64,000 nt of DNA. It comes from Massilia timonae CCUG 45783 (GTDB taxonomy: Bacteria > Pseudomonadota > Gammaproteobacteria > Burkholderiales > Burkholderiaceae_D). Below the pieces are notes generated by a model. That model saw nothing but the letters and a program-made list of their open reading frames with translations, had not been told where the DNA came from and made no database searches. The position numbers and the translations under genes were made by a program. The stretch lies in contig NZ_JH992922.1 in the NCBI RefSeq assembly GCF_000315425.1, forward strand, positions 1,137,922 through 1,201,921, written 5' to 3'. Below, in pieces: positions 51,387 to 60,513 of this stretch (positions are counted from its first letter, which is position 1; every line of letters begins with the position of its first letter).

Positions 51387-52154
51387 TCAGCGCTGCTGGC
51401 CGCGGCCGGTCGCGGCCCAGTAGATCCCGCCCAGCAGGTGGCCCAGGTATTGCGGGTCGCGGTACATCTCGCCATTGTGTCCGAGCGTGGTGACGAACAC
51501 GCGGCCCTTCTCGTGCTGGTGGTGCCAGGCGATCGGGTGCTCCTTGCCCATGCCCTTCACCGTCTGCCCCGGCCAGATCAGGGTCGGGTCGTAGCTCGAC
51601 TCGTCCACGTTCAGCACCGGGTTGATCGTCACGCTGTAGGGATTGGTGAAGGTGTAGAACTCGTCGCTCCAGACCCAGCGCTCGGGCAGGCCGAAGGTGG
51701 CGGGGAAACGCTTGTCGACAACGGTCACCACGCCGGTCTGCAGCTTCGGATGCAGGCCGACCGTGCGGCCCACCATCTTCTCGAACCAGACCCAGTCGTT
51801 CGGCCTGGCGATCGCCGCGCGGTGCACCACGACGGCATTGCCGCCGCCGCGCATATACTCCTCGAAGTTGGCGCGCTGGGCGGGGTTCAATTCCTCGCCC
51901 GGCGTGTTCAGGAACATCACGGCGGCATACTGTTTCAGGTCGCCTTCGAATACCTGCGTCTTGTTGGTGTAGGTCAGCGCGAACGCGTGCAGCTTGGCCA
52001 GGCGTTCCAGGTTGTCGCGCGCGATCGGGATGTATTCGTAGTGGTATTTGCCGGGCGTGGCCAGGACCAGCAGCTTGAACTGGTCTTCGGCCAGGCCGTG
52101 CGACGCCGCCGTCGTCAAGACGACGGCGCCCAGCAGCGTTGTCATGCGTCCCAT
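51387..52154 (-). CDS. ThuA domain-containing secreted protein
   Basis: A 255-residue ThuA/trehalose-utilisation family protein with a glutamine-amidotransferase-like fold. A signal peptide (about 1-22, ending GLA) is followed by KLLVLATPGKYHYEYIPIA, the YAAVMFLNTPGEELNPAQ core and the C-terminal PIAWHHQHEKGRVFVTTLGHNGEMY, where conserved histidines lie. Family members occur in sugar-acid and polysaccharide loci; the reaction is not settled, though keto-sugar handling is reported. It is the last gene of the gluconate locus, 9 bp after the carbohydrate enzyme gene, and abuts the convergent PepSY gene with no gap. Confidence 0.92.
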   Translation of the reverse strand: MGRMTTLLGAVVLTTAASHGLAEDQFKLLVLATPGKYHYEYIPIARDNLERLAKLHAFALTYTNKTQVFEGDLKQYAAVMFLNTPGEELNPAQRANFEEYMRGGGNAVVVHRAAIARPNDWVWFEKMVGRTVGLHPKLQTGVVTVVDKRFPATFGLPERWVWSDEFYTFTNPYSVTINPVLNVDESSYDPTLIWPGQTVKGMGKEHPIAWHHQHEKGRVFVTTLGHNGEMYRDPQYLGHLLGGIYWAATGRGQQR

Positions 52155-52163
52155 GGATTCTCC

Positions 52164-55100
52164 TCAGTCGATGCGGGTCGAGTACAGCGAGTGGTGGGTC
52201 AGGATGAACAAGGTGCGCTTGTCGGGTCCGCCGAAGATCAGCTGCAAGGGCCGCTCCGGCACGTCGATGCGGCCCTTCTGCTTGCCATCCTTGCCATAGA
52301 TGAAGACCTGGCCGTTGGCCACGTAGACGTCGCCGTTCGGGCCGACCGCCGCACTCTCGCCGCCGCGGTTGGCCAGCAGCTTAAGGTCGGTGATGCCGCC
52401 GCCCGCGTTGACGGCGCCGCTGAAGGTGCGGTTCTCGGAGCCGTTGGTGAACACCACGCGCTGGCCCACCGGCGCCGTGACGAAGCCGAAGGCCTGCAGC
52501 GAATCGGCCCAGCGCCAGCCCAGGTGGTCCGCCGCGCCCTGGCGCAGCACGCGGTAGGCGGGCAGCACCAGGCTGCCGTCGGGCGACACGTATTCTTCCT
52601 TCTTCGGCAGGGCGACGTCGCGCGCGAACATCTCGGCCAGGGTCGTGAATTCGAAGGTGTCGTAGTCGAGTTGGTCCTTGAATTCGCCGTTCTGCCAGAA
52701 GTTGACCGGCACCGCGACCCGCGCGCCCTGGCGAGGCGCGACCGGGGTCGGCTTGATCATCGTGATCTCCGTTCCCGGCGTGCCCGGCTTGAAGGCATAC
52801 ACGCTGGCCTGCGGGCCGTAGTTCGAGATCACCATCAGGTTGCCGCTGTCGTCGATGGCCAGGTTGACCGGGTCGAGCGGGGCGTCGCGCACCACGACCA
52901 GGCCCTCGTCCTTCGTGTAGCTGTAGATGCGTTTCCAGTGGCGGTCGACGAAATACAGCTTGCCCTTGGGGTCGACGGTGGTGCCGGCGATCGAATAGAA
53001 GCCGCCTTCCAGCTTGTCGACCTTGCCCAGCGGGGCGGGCGCCTTGCGCTGCTTGCCGGTGTAGTCGAACACGGCGAACTCGCGCTCGCGCACTTCCAGC
53101 TTGTTGGTGACGTCGCGGATCGCGTTCTCGTAGGCGAACTTGCTGGCGCGCAGATAGGTGGTGCAGCCATTGTCGTCGCAGGTGGCGAAGCCGCTCTCGC
53201 CATTCACGTGGACGTTGCGGAAGCGGATGTCGCTGGAATTGGTGATCAGGATCGCGGCCGGCATCGGCTTGTACGAGCGCGTCACGCGGTAGCCGTGGTA
53301 GTTCGCAAACAGCAGGTTCTTCGAGTTGCGAATCTCCAGCGACACCGCATCGGCGCCGTCGCGGATCTCTTCCTCGGTCTGCGGCGCCAGGAATTCCCAG
53401 TTCTCCACATTGTCCAGCACGATCTCGGCGCGGATATGGTGTTCGGCCGACAGCTCGTAGACCTTGCCCGGCGTCTTGGTATTGGTCACGTAGAAGCCGG
53501 CCTGGGCATAGCCGCTGGGCGACCAGATGCCGGAGAAGGTGCCGCCGCCGCCATCGGTCACCCACACGCTCGGATACTGGCGGTCCCAGTGCGCGGTGGT
53601 GTCGAACTTGGCGTCCTTCTGGTACGGATCGGCGCGCCGGCCGTCGTACAGGCGGGTGCCGTGGCCGCCCTGGATGCGCACGTCGTCCACCAGCGAGTGC
53701 TCGCCGGCGCGCCACAGCAGCGCCACCGCGCGGTTGTTGATCTCGCCGGTCGCCAGGCCGATGCCGGACACGATGCCTTCGCCGCCGCGCGCGCTCTCCA
53801 GCAGCGCCTTCGGGCTGTCGACGCCCTGGAACCTGGGCGAGCCGTTTGGCAGCAGGAGCTGGGTCAGGCCCGGGTGCAGGGCGATGATCACGGTGTCGGG
53901 CCGCATGCGGATGGTGTCGTTGACGACGTAGAAGCCCAGCGGCAGGTAGACCACGCGATTGGCGTCGATCGCCTTCTGGATCGCCGCCGTGTCGTCGGTC
54001 TTGCCGTCGCCTTTCGCGCCGTAGGTATGCACGTTGGCCCACTCCTTCGAGGCCGGCAGCGGGCGCAGGGCGCGCGTCGTCGTCGGGTTGGCAGGCAGCG
54101 CAGCTGTCTTGTAATGGGTGGAGAACGTGCCCGGCTCGCCCATCTGCTTGATGAACAGGCCGTAGTTGAATTCGCTGACGGCGTAGTCGCGGCCCTTGCC
54201 GGCCAGCGTCTTTCCGCTGTCGCGGAAGCGCACGAAGGTCGGCACGTTGCGCGCGATGGCATTCTCCATGCCGACCTGGGTATAGACATTGTCTTCGTTG
54301 CTGACGATGAGCGCAGCCTTGCTGACGTTCTCGAAGCGCACGTCCTTGCCCCACAACCAGTCGCCATAGCCACGGTTGATCTCGACGCCGACCGGGGTGT
54401 CCCTGATTTCCGTGTTGATCATCGTGAGGCTGGCCTCGTGCTCGCGGATCGCCGCGTCGCGCTGGCCCTCGAACGTCGAATCCATCAGCGTGAACTGCCA
54501 GGCGGGCGAGGTCTTCTCGCTCAGGATGCCGTAGCGGCCGCCGTAGAAGCGCAGGTTGTAGGCCACGTTGCCGACCTGGTAGACGCCGGCCAGGCCGGAA
54601 CCCAGGTGGAAATCGATATGGCTCAGGTTCGAGTGCTGGGCCGTGTGCATGCGCACCGCGGCCGCGGCCGGGTTGCCGTCCTTGATCTCGAAGTCGACGT
54701 TCGACAGCGCCGAATAGAAGGTCGAGGAGTTGGCGTTACGGACCGCCTTGCCTTCCTCCGCGCTGAACGGCACCGCGCTCGGCACCGGCATCGGCACCTT
54801 GCCGACGCTGTACTGGTCGCCGCCGGTGAAGATGACCATATTGGCCACGCCCTTTTGGTAGCCGGGCGTGTTCTCGGCCAGCACGAACACGGGACGGGTC
54901 GGTCCGACGCCATACAGGCGCACGGCCAGCGGAATCAGCAGCGAGCGGGTAATGCGATAGCGGCCCGAGGGCAGAAACACGATGCCGCCCTGGCTTTTGT
55001 TGGCGGCGGCGTCCAGCGCTTGCTGGATCGCGGCCGTGTCGTCGGCCTGGCCGTCACCCGTGGCGCGTACCACGACGGCGCGTGGGTCTTCGGGCATGGT

Positions 55101-55193
55101 CTGGTAGGCCGAGATGGAGGCGGCGTTCGCGGCGCCGGCCAGCAGGAACGACAGCGCGAGAAGGCGCGGAAATACGGAAAGAGTTGTCATCAT
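52164..55193 (-). CDS. Secreted double beta-helix carbohydrate enzyme fused to a propeller domain
   Basis: A 1009-residue secreted protein. A signal peptide (1-24) is followed by two pectate-lyase-3/GH55-like beta-helix units, each opened by the same motif: ATGDGQADDTAAIQQALDAA (about 44) and YGAKGDGKTDDTAAIQKAID (about 390). From about residue 700 the sequence becomes a six-bladed propeller resembling SMP-30/gluconolactonase or NHL proteins (FYSIAGTTVDPKGKLYFVDR, LAIDDSGNLMVIS, AAVGPNGDVYVANGQVFIYGKDG). The first part fits exo-beta-1,3-glucanases or lyases of the GH55 type; the propeller could be a lactonase or a binding module. Its place beside GntP permease and gluconokinase suggests release of an oxidised sugar. 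It starts 15 bp after the permease stop. Confidence 0.85.
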   Translation of the reverse strand: MMTTLSVFPRLLALSFLLAGAANAASISAYQTMPEDPRAVVVRATGDGQADDTAAIQQALDAAANKSQGGIVFLPSGRYRITRSLLIPLAVRLYGVGPTRPVFVLAENTPGYQKGVANMVIFTGGDQYSVGKVPMPVPSAVPFSAEEGKAVRNANSSTFYSALSNVDFEIKDGNPAAAAVRMHTAQHSNLSHIDFHLGSGLAGVYQVGNVAYNLRFYGGRYGILSEKTSPAWQFTLMDSTFEGQRDAAIREHEASLTMINTEIRDTPVGVEINRGYGDWLWGKDVRFENVSKAALIVSNEDNVYTQVGMENAIARNVPTFVRFRDSGKTLAGKGRDYAVSEFNYGLFIKQMGEPGTFSTHYKTAALPANPTTTRALRPLPASKEWANVHTYGAKGDGKTDDTAAIQKAIDANRVVYLPLGFYVVNDTIRMRPDTVIIALHPGLTQLLLPNGSPRFQGVDSPKALLESARGGEGIVSGIGLATGEINNRAVALLWRAGEHSLVDDVRIQGGHGTRLYDGRRADPYQKDAKFDTTAHWDRQYPSVWVTDGGGGTFSGIWSPSGYAQAGFYVTNTKTPGKVYELSAEHHIRAEIVLDNVENWEFLAPQTEEEIRDGADAVSLEIRNSKNLLFANYHGYRVTRSYKPMPAAILITNSSDIRFRNVHVNGESGFATCDDNGCTTYLRASKFAYENAIRDVTNKLEVREREFAVFDYTGKQRKAPAPLGKVDKLEGGFYSIAGTTVDPKGKLYFVDRHWKRIYSYTKDEGLVVVRDAPLDPVNLAIDDSGNLMVISNYGPQASVYAFKPGTPGTEITMIKPTPVAPRQGARVAVPVNFWQNGEFKDQLDYDTFEFTTLAEMFARDVALPKKEEYVSPDGSLVLPAYRVLRQGAADHLGWRWADSLQAFGFVTAPVGQRVVFTNGSENRTFSGAVNAGGGITDLKLLANRGGESAAVGPNGDVYVANGQVFIYGKDGKQKGRIDVPERPLQLIFGGPDKRTLFILTHHSLYSTRID

Positions 55194-55208
55194 TGATCTT
55201 TTCCTCAG

Positions 55209-56522
55209 CTATTGTAGAAACAGCGACAGAAGCATCACGAACAGCAGGCCGAACACGCCCACCAGGGTCTCCATCAGGGTCCAGGAGCGGAAGGTATCCT
55301 TCAGGGACAAGCCAAAATATTCCTTGAACATCCAGAAGCCGGAATCGTTGACGTGGCTGCACATCAGGCTTCCCGCGCCGATGGCCAGCACCATCAGGTT
55401 CGGGTCGACGCCCGAGCTGTGCACCAGCGGCGCCACGATGCCGCCGGCCGTCACGCCCGCGACCGTGGCCGATCCGAGGCAGATGCGGATCACCGTCGCG
55501 ACCGACCATCCCAGCACCAGCGGCGGCACCGGAAGGCTGGACAACAGCGCGCCGAGATCGGCGCTGACGCCCGACTCCACCAGCACCTGCTTGAGCGCGC
55601 CGGCGCCGGCGATGATCAGGAGGATCGGCGCGATCTCGCGCATCGCCTCCGCCGGGCCCTGCATCACGGCCGAGAAACGGCGCCCTTGCGCGAGGCCCAG
55701 CGTGTAGATCGCCACCAGATAGGACGCCAGCATCACCACCAGCGGATTGGCGAGGAACGACAGGCTGCCGTTCAGCTCCGGCCGCGCCATCATGAGCACC
55801 GTGCTCGCTCCCAGCAGCAGCACCGGCAGAAGCGCGGTGGCGAAGCTGTTGAAGACGCCCGGCAGTTCTCCATCCTGCAGCGCGCGACCGTCCTGGAACA
55901 TGGCGGCCGGTTGCGCCTCAATGCGGCGCAGCGACAGCGCGAACAGGGGCCCGGCGATGATCAAGGTCGGTATCGCCACCACGATCCCGTACAGCAGGGT
56001 AGTGCCCATGTCGGCGTGGATCGCCGAGACCAGCGCTACCGGTGACGGATGCGGCGGCAGGAAGCCGTGCGCGATCGACAGCCCGGCCAGCAGCGGGATC
56101 GCCAGCGCCACCGCCGGCCGTCCCGAGCTGACCACCAGCGAGAAGATCAGCGGCACCAGCAGCACGAAGCCGACGTTGTAGTACAGCGGGATGCCGACCA
56201 CGAAGCCGGTGACGGTGAGCGCCACCGGGATGCGCGACGGGCCGAGCGCGTCGACCAGGCAGGTGGCGATGCGGCGCGCGGCCCCGCTGTCGGCGATCAG
56301 CTTGCCGAACACGGCGCCCAGGCAGATGATCACCACCAGGGAGCCGAGCAGGTCGCCGATGCCCTTCTCGATCGCGCCGGGAATCTTCGACGGCGGCACC
56401 CCGAGCAGCAGCGCCGCCGCGATCGACGCCGCCACGAAGGCCAGCAGGGGCTGGACCTTGCCCCAGGCGATGAGCAGGGTCAGCAGGCCGACCGCCAGCA
56501 GCACGGAAACGATGTTCCACAC
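55209..56522 (-). CDS. GntP family gluconate:H+ symporter
   Basis: A 437-residue permease with about 12-14 transmembrane helices, in the GntP family that imports gluconate and related aldonates with protons. Family motifs are LGAVFGKLIADSGAARRIA, GIPLYYNVGFVLLVPLIFSL, HGFLPPHPSPVALV and ICLGSATVAGVTAGGIVAPLV. Length is typical (about 440). It sits 12 bp downstream of the TonB-dependent receptor gene and 15 bp upstream of the carbohydrate enzyme gene, so it would carry the product across the inner membrane before phosphorylation by the gluconokinase of the same locus. Confidence 0.94.
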   Translation of the reverse strand: MWNIVSVLLAVGLLTLLIAWGKVQPLLAFVAASIAAALLLGVPPSKIPGAIEKGIGDLLGSLVVIICLGAVFGKLIADSGAARRIATCLVDALGPSRIPVALTVTGFVVGIPLYYNVGFVLLVPLIFSLVVSSGRPAVALAIPLLAGLSIAHGFLPPHPSPVALVSAIHADMGTTLLYGIVVAIPTLIIAGPLFALSLRRIEAQPAAMFQDGRALQDGELPGVFNSFATALLPVLLLGASTVLMMARPELNGSLSFLANPLVVMLASYLVAIYTLGLAQGRRFSAVMQGPAEAMREIAPILLIIAGAGALKQVLVESGVSADLGALLSSLPVPPLVLGWSVATVIRICLGSATVAGVTAGGIVAPLVHSSGVDPNLMVLAIGAGSLMCSHVNDSGFWMFKEYFGLSLKDTFRSWTLMETLVGVFGLLFVMLLSLFLQ

Positions 56523-56534
56523 GGCCGGCCTCCG

Positions 56535-59519
56535 TCAGAAGCCGTAGCGCAGGCCGGCCCGGTAAGTCCGTCCAACCACGTCGTACAGCGCCGGGTTGAT
56601 GCCGTAGCTGGCATTGGTCTGCGGCGCCGCTTCCGGCGCGCGGTCGGTCACGTTGTCGATCTTGAAGTAGGCCTGCAACTGCTTCGACAGGTTGTAGCTG
56701 GCGCCGATGTCGAGATAGGCCGCCCCCTTCATCTTGTTGTCGTAGATGGTCGGGTGGATCAGGGTCGACATGGGGCAACCGGTCTGGCACTCGATGAAGT
56801 CGTTGCGGTAGGTGCCGTCGCTGAACCAGCGTTCGGTCAGCGTGACGCTCAGCTTGTCGTTCTCCCAGGTCTGCTGCGCCAGCACCTTCCACTTCGGCGT
56901 ATTGCCCATGTTCGAGCCGGCCGAATCCACCGCGATGGTGCCGACCACGCCCGACTCGGTGATGTAGTGCAGGTTGCGGGTGGCCAGCGCGCGGAAGGTG
57001 AAGCGGCCCGGCAGATTCAGCCGCTCCAGCCCTGTCCGGTAGGCGGTCTCGAGGTCGAAGCCCTTGACCTTCAGCGACGCCAGGTTGAAGTTCTGCACCG
57101 TGACGTAGTTGTTGCCCGGGCTGTTCAAGACCATGGCATTGCAGATCTCCTGGTTGCCGGCCACGCACAGGTCGACTTCCTGCTGGATCGTCAGCGCCGA
57201 GATCACGCCTTTGACTTCGATGTCGAAGTAGTCGGCCGAGATACTGAAGCCCGGCGCCCACTTCGGCTGGCTCAGGACGATGCCGAAGGTGTTGTTGCGC
57301 GCGATCTCCGGACGCAGGTTGGTGTTGCCCACCGTGCGTTCCTGGACGCTGATGGTATTGCCCTGGTACTGGACCACGTTGTTGACCACCACCGGCGCCG
57401 CGAACAGTTCGGACAGGTTCGGCGCGCGCACGTCCTTCGAGGTCACGCCGCGCAGGCGCAGGCCGTCGATCGGCGTCTGCCAGGTGGCGCCCAGCTTCCA
57501 GCTGCCCACGCTGCCGGCGGTGCTGTACTTGGTCTCGCGGTCGGCCAGGTTGAGGTTGGCCTCGCCCCAGGTCGCGGACTTGAACACCGGGATGTTCAGC
57601 TCCACGTAGGCTTCGCGCACGTTGTAGCTGCCCTCGCCGTTGTGGAAGTTACCGGCGTACCAGTTGTTGCCGACCGTGGTATTGAGCAGCGGGTCGGCCG
57701 GGTACATGGCGTTGTTCGGCGATTCCGGCGTCACGCCGTTGCCGTAGGCGTCGCCGCGCACGCGGTATTTCTCGCGCCGGTACTCGGCGCCCGTGGCCAG
57801 CGAGATCGGGCCGGCCCAGCCTTCGAACAGCTCGCCGTTGATGTTGAAGCTGCCGACGTCCTGGCTTTGCGTGGTGCGCTGGCGCGGGCCGTTGGCCGGC
57901 GCGATATAGGCCCAGGCGGCCGGATCGATCGGGTTGTCGCCGATGATGTTGAGCGGCACGCAGCCCGACGCCGCGGCCACCGGATTGCGGCAGACGATGC
58001 GGCCGTCCGGCGCGCGCACCGCGTCGATCGCATTGTTGTAGCGCGCATTGAGCGTCATGTTGAAGGCGTCGAGATTGGTCTTGTTCTCGCCATGGGTCAC
58101 ATAGGCGTCGTACGACCAGTCCTTGCCGAACAGGGCGAACTTGCCTTCGGCGCCGAGCACGAAGCGGCGCTGGGTGCGGGTCGGCTGGACGTCGATGTTC
58201 TCGGGGAAGACCGCGTTCGCGGTGCCGTACTGGAAGCTGGTGATGTTGTTGCGGGCGCAGGCATCGACGATCGACGCCGGCAGGAAGGGATTCGAGCACT
58301 GGATGGTCAGGTTGGCGTTCTTGGCCGCGCCCGGGTTGGGCGAGAAGCGCGAGTCCACCTTGCCGTAGTTGGCGGTGAAGTAGAGCTGGTGGTCGGGATT
58401 GAGGTCGAACGACATGCGGGTATAGGCCACCTGGCGCTTGAAGTTCATCGCCAGGTTGGTGCCCGAGCCCACGCTGCCGCTCAAGTCGCCGCCGATGCAG
58501 AACGGGTTGACGCAACCGGTGACGGCGCCGGTGCCGGTCGGCTGGCCATTCGAACCGTACTGGAACTGGTAAGGCACGCCGCCCGCGCCGAAGGCCGTGC
58601 CCTGGAGCGGGCCGCTGGTGATCAGGCCGTACTTGGCGTACTGGTATTGCTGCGCCTGTTCGATCACGCGGTATTGCGGCAGGCCGTCGCCGGTCTGGTT
58701 CAGCGGACGCACCGAGTAGGCCGGGTTCTGGTACCAGGTGCGGCCGTTCGGTCCCTTGCCGCCGAAGCCGGGCGACTCGATGCCGTTTTCCTTCGTGAAC
58801 TCGGCGCTGGCCGTCACGTGGAAGCGGTTGTCCAGGAAAGCCCGGCCCCAGGCCGCCTGCACGCTGCCGCCGCGGTCGTCGTCGTACTTGGTCTGGCCGC
58901 CCTGGACGTGGGCCTTGAAGCCGGTGAATTTTTTGTCGGTGACGAAGTTGACCACGCCGCCCACCGCGTCCGAGCCATAGGACGCCGAGGCGCCGCCGGT
59001 CACCACGTCGACACGTTTCACCAGCAGTTGCGGGAACTGGCTGACGTCGGTCACGCCGGTGACGTTGGCGCCGACCACGCGCTGGCCGTCGAGCAGGGTC
59101 AGGGTCCGGATCGTGCCCAGGCCGCGCAGGCTCAGCGAAGACAGGCCCTGGATGCCGCTGCTGGTGCTGTTGGTGCTGGTGGTGCGGCCGGTGCTGCCCT
59201 GCAGGGCCGGCAGTTCGGCCAGGGTGTTGAACAGGTTCGGCTTGGCCGATTTCTCGAGGTCGGCGCTGGTGAGGCTCGTCGTCGGCGTCGGCATGGTGAA
59301 GCCGCGCGCGGCGATGCGCGAGCCGGAGATGCGCACGACGTTGGAGGCTTCCCCGGTCGCCGGTGCGACCTCCGCGGGCGTGGCTTGCGCCGCGGCGTCG
59401 GCGGTGGCGGCCGGGGTGTCTGGCTCGGGCTGCGCCTGCTGGGCATGGGCGATGCCCACATTCCAGCAGGCGCTGGCCACGGCCAGGCTGATGATAGTCC
59501 GTTGAACTGGTGTACGCAT
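56535..59519 (-). CDS. TonB-dependent receptor of the gluconate locus
   Basis: A 994-residue outer-membrane receptor of the large, polysaccharide-type class. It has a signal peptide (1-27), an Ala/Pro/Glu-rich stretch, the TonB-box-like VVRISGSRI (about residue 62), a plug with SLSSLSLRGLGTIRTLTLLDGQR and VKRVDVVTGGASASYGSDAVGGVVNFVTDK, and a barrel ending GRTYRAGLRYGF. Such receptors in Xanthomonadaceae and Oxalobacteraceae take up oligosaccharides. With GntP and gluconokinase alongside, an aldonate-ended oligosaccharide is the likely ligand. It follows the gluconokinase gene by about 144 bp and may have its own promoter. Confidence 0.94.
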   Translation of the reverse strand: MRTPVQRTIISLAVASACWNVGIAHAQQAQPEPDTPAATADAAAQATPAEVAPATGEASNVVRISGSRIAARGFTMPTPTTSLTSADLEKSAKPNLFNTLAELPALQGSTGRTTSTNSTSSGIQGLSSLSLRGLGTIRTLTLLDGQRVVGANVTGVTDVSQFPQLLVKRVDVVTGGASASYGSDAVGGVVNFVTDKKFTGFKAHVQGGQTKYDDDRGGSVQAAWGRAFLDNRFHVTASAEFTKENGIESPGFGGKGPNGRTWYQNPAYSVRPLNQTGDGLPQYRVIEQAQQYQYAKYGLITSGPLQGTAFGAGGVPYQFQYGSNGQPTGTGAVTGCVNPFCIGGDLSGSVGSGTNLAMNFKRQVAYTRMSFDLNPDHQLYFTANYGKVDSRFSPNPGAAKNANLTIQCSNPFLPASIVDACARNNITSFQYGTANAVFPENIDVQPTRTQRRFVLGAEGKFALFGKDWSYDAYVTHGENKTNLDAFNMTLNARYNNAIDAVRAPDGRIVCRNPVAAASGCVPLNIIGDNPIDPAAWAYIAPANGPRQRTTQSQDVGSFNINGELFEGWAGPISLATGAEYRREKYRVRGDAYGNGVTPESPNNAMYPADPLLNTTVGNNWYAGNFHNGEGSYNVREAYVELNIPVFKSATWGEANLNLADRETKYSTAGSVGSWKLGATWQTPIDGLRLRGVTSKDVRAPNLSELFAAPVVVNNVVQYQGNTISVQERTVGNTNLRPEIARNNTFGIVLSQPKWAPGFSISADYFDIEVKGVISALTIQQEVDLCVAGNQEICNAMVLNSPGNNYVTVQNFNLASLKVKGFDLETAYRTGLERLNLPGRFTFRALATRNLHYITESGVVGTIAVDSAGSNMGNTPKWKVLAQQTWENDKLSVTLTERWFSDGTYRNDFIECQTGCPMSTLIHPTIYDNKMKGAAYLDIGASYNLSKQLQAYFKIDNVTDRAPEAAPQTNASYGINPALYDVVGRTYRAGLRYGF

Positions 59520-59663
59520 GATGTCTCCTCGATGCTTGTTGTATGGGAGCGCGCCGTCTCTGTGGTCGGCTGCGCGACAGCTTGCAAAGACTGCTTGCGA
59601 TGAATCTTGCCGAACCCCGGTGCCAGGGCCGTGGTGCAGGTGTCGTAATTCGGACGTCGTGGT

Positions 59664-60197
59664 TCAGGCGCTTCTGGTGATGCGTTCCACCAGCGCCGGC
59701 GGCGCCAGGGTGATGTCCAGCGTGAGGCCGGCTTCGTCGGCCTGCAGCGGTTCGAGGATGCTCAGCTGCGAATCGAGCAGCGAGGGCGGCATGTAGTGGC
59801 CGGGGCGGCCGTGCATGCGCACGGCGATCAGTTCGCGCGGCCCGGCCAGGTGCACGAAGCGCAGCGCCGGGTCGGCCATGCGCAGCAGGTCGCGGTAGCG
59901 CCGCTTGAGGGCCGAGCAGGACAGCACCAGGCCCTGGCCCCGGCTGCGGGCCTGGCCGATCTCGGCCGCCAGCGCGTCCAGCCAGCCGGCGCGGTCGTCG
60001 TCGTCGAGCGGGATGCCGGCCGTCATCTTGCTGACGTTGCTGGCCGGGTGGTAGGCGTCGCCTTCGAGGAAGGGGACGGCGAAGTGGCTGGCCAGGGCGG
60101 CGCCGATCGTGCTCTTGCCCGATCCGCTGACGCCCATGACGACCCAGCGCAGGGCGCCGGCGGGTTGGGACGGGGTGTTGACGCTGGATGCTGACAT
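59664..60197 (-). CDS. gntK: Gluconokinase
   Basis: A 177-residue kinase converting gluconate to 6-phosphogluconate with ATP, feeding the pentose phosphate or Entner-Doudoroff pathway. Walker A is GVSGSGKST at residues 22-30, followed by the gluconokinase signature FLEGDAYHPASNVSKMTAGIPLDDDDRAGWL and VLSCSALKRRYRDLLR. The start is set by GAGGAGAAACG just upstream; an ATG 11 codons earlier would run into the operator region. It is the first gene of the locus and has two LacI-type operators upstream. Confidence 0.96.
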   Translation of the reverse strand: MSASSVNTPSQPAGALRWVVMGVSGSGKSTIGAALASHFAVPFLEGDAYHPASNVSKMTAGIPLDDDDRAGWLDALAAEIGQARSRGQGLVLSCSALKRRYRDLLRMADPALRFVHLAGPRELIAVRMHGRPGHYMPPSLLDSQLSILEPLQADEAGLTLDITLAPPALVERITRSA

Positions 60198-60216
60198 CGT
60201 TTCTCCTCGATAGACC

Positions 60217-60228
60217 GTTAGCGCTAAC
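60217..60228. promoter_or_regulatory. LacI-family type operator (proximal)
   Basis: GTTAGCGCTAAC is a perfect 12-base palindrome with the central CG of LacI/GntR(LacI-type) operators, 20-31 bp upstream of the gntK start codon; the context ATGTTAGCGCTAAC on the minus strand resembles gluconate repressor sites. Binding here would block gntK transcription. Confidence 0.75.
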
Positions 60229-60381
60229 ATCGCGTTTTTCGGAGTGTTGTTCAGCTAATTTTTTTTGTAAACACGTTATCGATGTTGCAATGCAATGTGA
60301 TCCAGGGGCGGTTTTGCCGCTTTGTCGTGGGCGCAAGCGGGGGCGTCAGCGGTTTTTCACTCAGAAAGCACCATGAAAATC

Positions 60382-60396
60382 TGATAGCGCTAACAT
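60382..60396. promoter_or_regulatory. LacI-family type operator (distal)
   Basis: TGATAGCGCTAACAT shares the TAGCGCTAACAT half of the proximal site, with one imperfect arm. Its centre is 166 bp from the proximal centre, a distance compatible with repression by DNA looping. Confidence 0.65.
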
Positions 60397-60513
60397 TGTT
60401 GCGACGCGCAATCTATTTTTTCGCAATGTTGTATTTACTCGACGGCGCCATGTGCGCGTGACTGGAATCGGCTATGTTGGAACCGATCACGCACGCAGAA
60501 AGCGAGGACGACC

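Larger units (their letters stand above)
60198..60513. other. Regulatory gap between gntK and the glycolipid-binding protein gene
   Basis: A 316-bp divergent region containing the two LacI-type operators, a T-rich run near 60260 and a GC-rich middle. It should hold promoters for gntK (left) and for the rightward gene. No additional gene is seen. Confidence 0.6.

Noticed and set aside
51438-55196. A 1252-codon open frame on the plus strand opposite the ThuA and carbohydrate enzyme genes
   Set aside because: It is antisense to two well-supported genes, has the Arg/Val/Gly/His-rich composition of high-GC mirror frames and matches no family.
56049-59603. An 1184-codon open frame on the plus strand opposite the GntP and TonB receptor genes
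   Set aside because: It is a mirror frame of coding DNA with biased composition, no start signal and no recognisable domain.
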